A stretch of 17,447 bases of DNA from Desulfohalobiaceae bacterium. Its GTDB lineage: Bacteria > Desulfobacterota > Desulfovibrionia > Desulfovibrionales > Desulfothermaceae. Both the position numbers and the translations under genes were made by a program. Below, one piece after another: positions 14,797-17,447 of this stretch. Position 1 is the first letter of the stretch. Every line of letters starts with the position of its first letter. The stretch is from the NCBI GenBank assembly GCA_021737115.1, contig JAIPER010000023.1, positions 1-17,447 on the forward strand. The letters run 5' to 3'. The notes under the pieces are model-generated. The model made no database searches. It was not told the origin of the DNA and worked only from the letters and a program-made list of their open reading frames with translations.

Positions 14797-14890
14797 ACAC
14801 CCCAAAACGGATTAGGGGCGACAGAGAAAACGCGCTCTGCTTATTGCTAACGCTGGCTGTATTTTTACTAAAAATGAACAAGGAGAATCC

Positions 14891-15313
14891 ATGCAGGAAC
14901 TGACACTGTCGATCATCAAACCGGACGCGGTCAAACGCGACCTGTGCGGAAAGATCATCCAGAAGATCGAGGACGGAGGCCTCAGGATCAAGGGGCTGAA
15001 AATGCTGCAGCTTTCCAGGGAAGAGGCGAGAGGCTTTTATGCCGTCCACCGGGAAAAACCTTTCTTTGAGAGCCTGACGGATTTCATGAGCTCGGGACCG
15101 ATCATGGTCGCTATCCTGGGAGGAGAGGGGGCCATTGACAAATACCGCGGAATCATGGGAGCCACCAACCCGGCCGAGGCCGATTCTGGAACGATCAGAA
15201 AAGAATTCGGTCTGGACATAGAAAAAAACTCGGTGCATGGTTCAGACAGCCCTGAAAACGCCGAAATCGAAATTTCCTATTTTTTCAGTAAGCTCGAAAT
15301 GGTGGACAGATGA
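14891..15313 (+). CDS. ndk: Nucleoside diphosphate kinase
   Basis: A 140-residue Ndk of normal length, which moves the terminal phosphate of ATP to other nucleoside diphosphates through a phospho-histidine. The N-terminal LSIIKPDAVKR binds nucleotide, GGEGAIDKYRGIMGATNPAEADSGTIR is the family core, and the active histidine is H116 in NSVHGSDSPENA. The ATG is preceded by AAGGAG (14880-14885). In the 94-base gap before it a weak TTGCTA / TACTAA pair (14844, 14866) could be a promoter. The stop TGA overlaps the proC ATG (ATGA), so the two genes are translationally coupled. Confidence 0.97.
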   Translation: MQELTLSIIKPDAVKRDLCGKIIQKIEDGGLRIKGLKMLQLSREEARGFYAVHREKPFFESLTDFMSSGPIMVAILGGEGAIDKYRGIMGATNPAEADSGTIRKEFGLDIEKNSVHGSDSPENAEIEISYFFSKLEMVDR

Positions 15314-16110
15314 CTAGAATCGGAATGATCGGAACCGGAAATATGGGCGGGGCCCTGCTTACGGGCTGGAGTAAAAACAACCACCTGACCCTGTCCGGGT
15401 TCGATATGGACAAGGAACGCCTCCAGATCCTGTCAAAGGAAACCGGCCTCCGGATCAAGGAATCCATCAGGGAACTGGTTGAGGAGAGCGACTACATCGT
15501 CCTGGCTGTGAAGCCCCAGCAGATGCACGAAGTCCTGGAACAGGTCGCCCTGGACATTCAAAAAAACCAGTGCCTGATTTCCATTGCCGCGGGTGTCAAA
15601 CGCGAAACCATTGGCAAATGGAGCGGACACACCTGTCCCGTGGTCAGGGTGATGCCCAATACTCCGGCCCTGGTCGGCGCCGGCGTCTTCGCCCTGTGTT
15701 ATGACGACCGCAAGCTATCCGCCGAGCAAAAAGACTGCATCCACGACCTCTTTCTCCAGCTCGGCGAGGTCCATGTCCTCAAGGAGTCCTACTTTGACGC
15801 CTTTACCGCCCTGGAGTCCACCGGCCCGGCCTATGTCTTCTACTTCATGGAGAGCATGGTCGAAGCCGGGGTCGCTGTAGGATTCACCCGGAAACAAAGC
15901 CGGGAAATGATCGTTTCCCTGTTGGAAGGATCCGCCAAAATGGCCCGGGAGAGTCAGCAGTCTGCTGCGGTCTTGAGGGAGATGGTCACTTCGCCGGCCG
16001 GGACCTCCAGTGCGGCCATGCGTGTTTTATACAAAAACGCGGTTCGCAGCTCTTTTGTCGAGGCGGTGGTGGCTGCGGAAAAAAGGAGCCAGGAACTGGG
16101 CGAGGAATAA
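15310..16110 (+). CDS. proC: Pyrroline-5-carboxylate reductase
   Basis: A 266-residue NAD(P)H-dependent enzyme that makes proline from 1-pyrroline-5-carboxylate. The N-terminal Rossmann motif is IGMIGTGNMGGALL (4-17). VRVMPNTPALVGAG (112-125) is the family signature, followed by the C-terminal helical dimer domain with TALESTGPAYVFYFMESM and the substrate-contact segment VTSPAGTSSAAM (226-237). Length and motifs are standard. The ATG overlaps the ndk stop by the ATGA arrangement. It is the last gene of the conserved + strand block; the DNA changes to repeats 20 bases after its stop and no clear intrinsic terminator is seen. Confidence 0.96.
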   Translation: MTRIGMIGTGNMGGALLTGWSKNNHLTLSGFDMDKERLQILSKETGLRIKESIRELVEESDYIVLAVKPQQMHEVLEQVALDIQKNQCLISIAAGVKRETIGKWSGHTCPVVRVMPNTPALVGAGVFALCYDDRKLSAEQKDCIHDLFLQLGEVHVLKESYFDAFTALESTGPAYVFYFMESMVEAGVAVGFTRKQSREMIVSLLEGSAKMARESQQSAAVLREMVTSPAGTSSAAMRVLYKNAVRSSFVEAVVAAEKRSQELGEE

Positions 16111-16130
16111 AGGCAGTGGCCGGTGGGCGG

Positions 16131-16186
16131 TGAGTCAGTGAGTCAGTGAGTCAGTGAGTCAGTGAGTCAGTGAGTCGGTGAGTCAG
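16131..16186. repeat. Octamer tandem repeat TGAGTCAG x7
   Basis: Seven adjacent copies of TGAGTCAG fill 16131-16186; unit 6 (16171-16178) has a single change to TGAGTCGG. The last GTCAG of the array is also the left arm of hairpin copy 2, so array and hairpin share five bases. The array is a likely site of length variation between strains. It is not a CRISPR because no spacers separate the units. Confidence 0.95.
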
Positions 16187-16236
16187 CCCTGCCTCTGGCA
16201 GGCCTGACATATAATTATTTAATATATATAAGAATA
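16182..16236 (+). repeat. Dispersed hairpin repeat, copy 2 (left inverted repeat)
   Basis: The 27-base hairpin (16182-16208) is identical to copy 1 and is followed by an A/T-rich tail. The 55-base block matches 16598-16652 on the opposite strand at 48 of 55 positions. With copy 3 it forms the ends of a 471-base inverted-repeat structure (16182-16652). Confidence 0.85.
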
Positions 16237-16410
16237 GCGAGACTTAGAAAACCGAGAGCCGGAAGCATTTAAGCGCAAGAGAGCCCTGTGACCGGTTCGC
16301 ATTCTGTGATAAAGTTTTATACAAGAAATCTGAGGGCAGAAGTTATGCCACTGGCCGCGCTCGTATGAAACTTCATTTGTTTTCAAAAAAGCAGACCTGC
16401 TGCAGAAAAG
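16237..16410. other. Non-coding interior of the inverted-repeat structure
   Basis: I see no gene, RNA or clear regulatory site here. A 76-codon minus-strand frame (16219-16449) runs through the flanking repeats and ends in the A/T tail; its sequence (LVILNESSSEESLF) comes from the 34-base inverted repeat and is not a protein family. Confidence 0.4.
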
Positions 16411-16500
16411 GGATTCTTCACTCGAAGACTCGTTCAGAATGACAAGCAAAGGTAAAGGTTCAATAGTGTCATTCTGAGTGAGTCCGCGAACGAAGAATCT
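16411..16500. repeat. Inner inverted repeat, two 34-base arms
   Basis: The left arm (16411-16444, starting GGATTCTTC and ending CAGAATGACA) and the right arm (16467-16500, starting TGTCATTCTGAG) are inverted copies agreeing at 27 of 34 positions. Two of the differences give G-U pairs if folded. They are separated by 22 bases. The GATTCTTC...TCAGAATGACA theme resembles a dispersed repeat seen in many environmental bacterial genomes, from memory and not checked. The pair is nested inside the outer inverted repeat. Confidence 0.8.
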
Positions 16501-16529
16501 CTCTGTCTAGAACTGGGTTATTCAGTAAG

Positions 16530-16652
16530 CATGAAGTTTCTGCCTCGATCAAACTGGCAATTGTTGTCTTCAACCCAATTACACAACACCATGACCATAT
16601 TCTTAAATATATTAAATAATTACATGTCAGCTTTGCCAGAGGCAAAGCTGAC
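16530..16652 (-). repeat. Dispersed hairpin repeat, copy 3 (right inverted repeat)
   Basis: On the minus strand a perfect 12-bp hairpin with a 3-base loop (16652-16626) is followed by the A/T-rich tail (to 16598), about 37 bases of unique sequence, and the second conserved block (16560-16530) that also follows copy 1 near argD. In the stem it has TT/AA where copies 1 and 2 have CC/GG, and a C-G pair where they have a C-C mismatch. Confidence 0.85.
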
Positions 16653-16662
16653 GTCTGGTTAT

Positions 16663-16694
16663 GCATCCCAGTATTCCAGCATCCGAGCATTCCA
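16663..16694. repeat. Degenerate octamer tandem repeat GCATTCCA x4
   Basis: Four 8-base units in a row: GCATCCCA, GTATTCCA, GCATCCGA, GCATTCCA. The array starts 10 bases outside the right hairpin (copy 3), mirroring the TGAGTCAG array that abuts the left hairpin (copy 2). Confidence 0.65.
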
Positions 16695-16762
16695 GAATCA
16701 CTGCCCTCTCTCTTCCCTCTGCCTCTTTCTCCCCACGTCACTCTTTAAATCGTTCTTTGCTC

Positions 16763-17026
16763 TCAGATATCACTCCTTTTTCCTCTGGCCAACATCCCAC
16801 TTCTACTCAGGCGACCAACAGCCTCTCTGGCGGTCACAATGGGAATGCTGGCTACATTATTCAAGAAAAGCATGTGCTTTTTATCCCCGGAAACAATTAA
16901 ATCAGCTTTTGCAGCAATTGCAATGGCAAGTATCTTGTTGTCAGCGGGATCAGGCGAAAAATCCACTGGGTAAGGGTCCTTGAGTATAGTTGTCCTGGTA
17001 TCAAGGACAGTCCGCATGAACCGCAT
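16763..17026 (-). pseudogene. PIN-domain toxin remnant (VapC-like), internal deletion likely
   Basis: An 87-residue frame whose C-terminal part (SPDPADNKILAIAIAAKADL, then IVSGDKKHML and IPIVTAREA) is the typical end of PIN-domain ribonuclease toxins of the putative-toxin PIN family, including the third acidic site (DPADN, 26-30) and D48 in SGD. The N-terminus reads MRTVLDT, the normal first strand with its first catalytic Asp (D9). The ~75-80 residues that usually follow, including the second acidic residue, are absent; the frame jumps from VLDT straight into RTTILKDPYP. Full-length members are about 140 residues. I therefore read it as an in-frame internal deletion that should abolish RNase activity. 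The start (ATG at 17026 or 17017) overlaps the end of the antitoxin gene in another frame, the usual operon layout. Confidence 0.75.
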
Positions 17027-17237
17027 CCGTTTCTTGATTAATCAGCTCCAAAATTTCTTGCTGATCGTATTGAGCATTGCGGTCCTTGATTTCGTTGACA
17101 GTAAGGTCAAAAACTCGCTTACGCACTGCCTCATCCACAAATCGGGAGAGGTCACAATTTTTGCCGCCGGTTCGTGCCAGAAAGGTCCGGACTGCACGAT
17201 CCGTCTTTTCCGGAATTGTAATATTCCATCGGATCAT
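17001..17237 (-). CDS. Ribbon-helix-helix antitoxin of a PIN toxin module
   Basis: A 78-residue protein starting with a short beta strand (MIRWNITIPE), then helix KTDRAVRTFLARTGG (11-25) and helix DLSRFVDEAVRKRVFD (29-44). This is the ribbon-helix-helix fold of CopG/XACb0070-like antitoxins, whose dimers bind the operon promoter. The acidic, Gln-rich C-terminal half (45-78) would bind and block the toxin. The start is firm: AAGGAGG (17250-17244) lies 6 bases before the ATG, and a near-consensus promoter lies upstream. The stop falls inside the toxin frame. The gene looks intact although its partner is gutted; it may persist as a repressor or as immunity to a related toxin. Confidence 0.82.
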   Translation of the reverse strand: MIRWNITIPEKTDRAVRTFLARTGGKNCDLSRFVDEAVRKRVFDLTVNEIKDRNAQYDQQEILELINQETDAVHADCP

Positions 17238-17299
17238 TGCCAGCCTCCTTATGTGCAGGTGTAAAGATGTTTATGCATTAAAATTATTGCAGGAGTCCA

Positions 17300-17328
17300 A
17301 GTATATCAACACGATTTATTGCCGTCAA
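17300..17328 (-). promoter_or_regulatory. Sigma70 promoter of the antitoxin-toxin operon
   Basis: On the minus strand TTGACG (17328-17323), a 17-base spacer and TATACT (17305-17300) give a near-consensus promoter with a leader of about 55 bases before the antitoxin start. RHH antitoxins usually repress such a promoter, but I could not define an operator by eye. Confidence 0.6.
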
Positions 17329-17353
17329 ACACTGAAAAAGTCTCCCGTCCTCC

Positions 17354-17447
17354 GTCCTCTGTCCTCTTTTTTGAACCGTCCGCCGTCCTCTGTCTACTTT
17401 TTTGGACCGTCCGCCGTCCTCTCTCCTCTTTTTTGAACCGGCCGCCG
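17354..17447. repeat. 31-base tandem repeat, three copies, cut by window end
   Basis: Units lie at 17354-17384, 17385-17415 and 17416-17446, each with the pattern GTCCTCTGTCCTC, a T run, GAACCG, then TCCGCC or GCCGCC; base 17447 begins a possible fourth. The units differ by a few substitutions. Within and before unit 1 the 7-base word GTCCTCY is itself repeated three times (17347-17367). There are no variable spacers, so it is not a CRISPR. Confidence 0.9.

Noticed and set aside
16469..16983. Open frames on both strands through the inverted-repeat region (16469-16741 on -, 16531-16983 on +)
   Set aside because: They read through repeats and, on +, antisense to the PIN remnant; the predicted peptides have no protein-like conservation.
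16131..17447. Possible CRISPR array from the repeat arrays
   Set aside because: Units are directly adjacent with no unique spacers, and no cas gene is present.

Overview
The window looks like a chromosomal segment of a Gram-negative, GC-rich deltaproteobacterium, probably a Desulfovibrionales-type sulfate reducer. This is inferred from the gene orders dnaX-ybaB-recR-recD2 and argD-prmA-(nth-like)-envC-ctpA-polysaccharide deacetylase-ndk-proC, from a PEP-CTERM exosortase substrate, and from divergence of the proteins from enterobacterial forms. No 16S rRNA gene or other decisive marker is present.

Layout. (1) 1-4217: the 3' end of dnaX, then ybaB, recR and recD2, a tightly packed replication/recombination operon. 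(2) 4214-6000: a tRNA-Leu(UAG) gene on + and a tRNA-Arg(ACG) gene on -, bracketing a visibly more A+T-rich stretch. That stretch holds one minus-strand PEP-CTERM protein gene and a non-coding, hairpin-rich region. (3) 6041-7881: a GC-rich REP-like palindrome cluster, an alpha/beta hydrolase (-) and a divergent secreted zinc-dependent phospholipase C-like protein (+) with a clear sigma70-type promoter. (4) 7958-16110: a long + strand block: argD, prmA, an endonuclease III-like glycosylase, an EnvC-like LytM factor, a CtpA protease, a divergent polysaccharide deacetylase, ndk and proC. It links amino-acid metabolism, translation, base-excision repair and cell-envelope remodelling; the four genes prmA to envC and then ctpA-deacetylase are closely spaced. 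(5) 16111-17447: an accessory, repeat-rich tail with a 7x octamer array, a ~470 bp nested inverted-repeat structure, a second octamer array, a minus-strand RHH-antitoxin/PIN-toxin pair whose toxin has lost the middle of its domain, and a 31 bp tandem repeat running off the window.

The most unusual signal is a dispersed hairpin element present three times (7994, 16182 and, inverted, 16652). Differences between copies in the stem keep or improve base pairing, so the hairpin itself appears to be conserved. One copy forms the 5' leader of argD. Two copies face each other as 55-nt terminal inverted repeats of a possible non-autonomous element with no transposase ORF. Other points of interest are the gutted toxin beside an intact antitoxin with intact promoter and SD, the odd palindrome-rich 5' extension of the envC-like gene, and a terminator-like hairpin in the leader of the PEP-CTERM gene. 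I saw no CRISPR array, prophage or defence island, and I cannot claim a new enzymatic system here.
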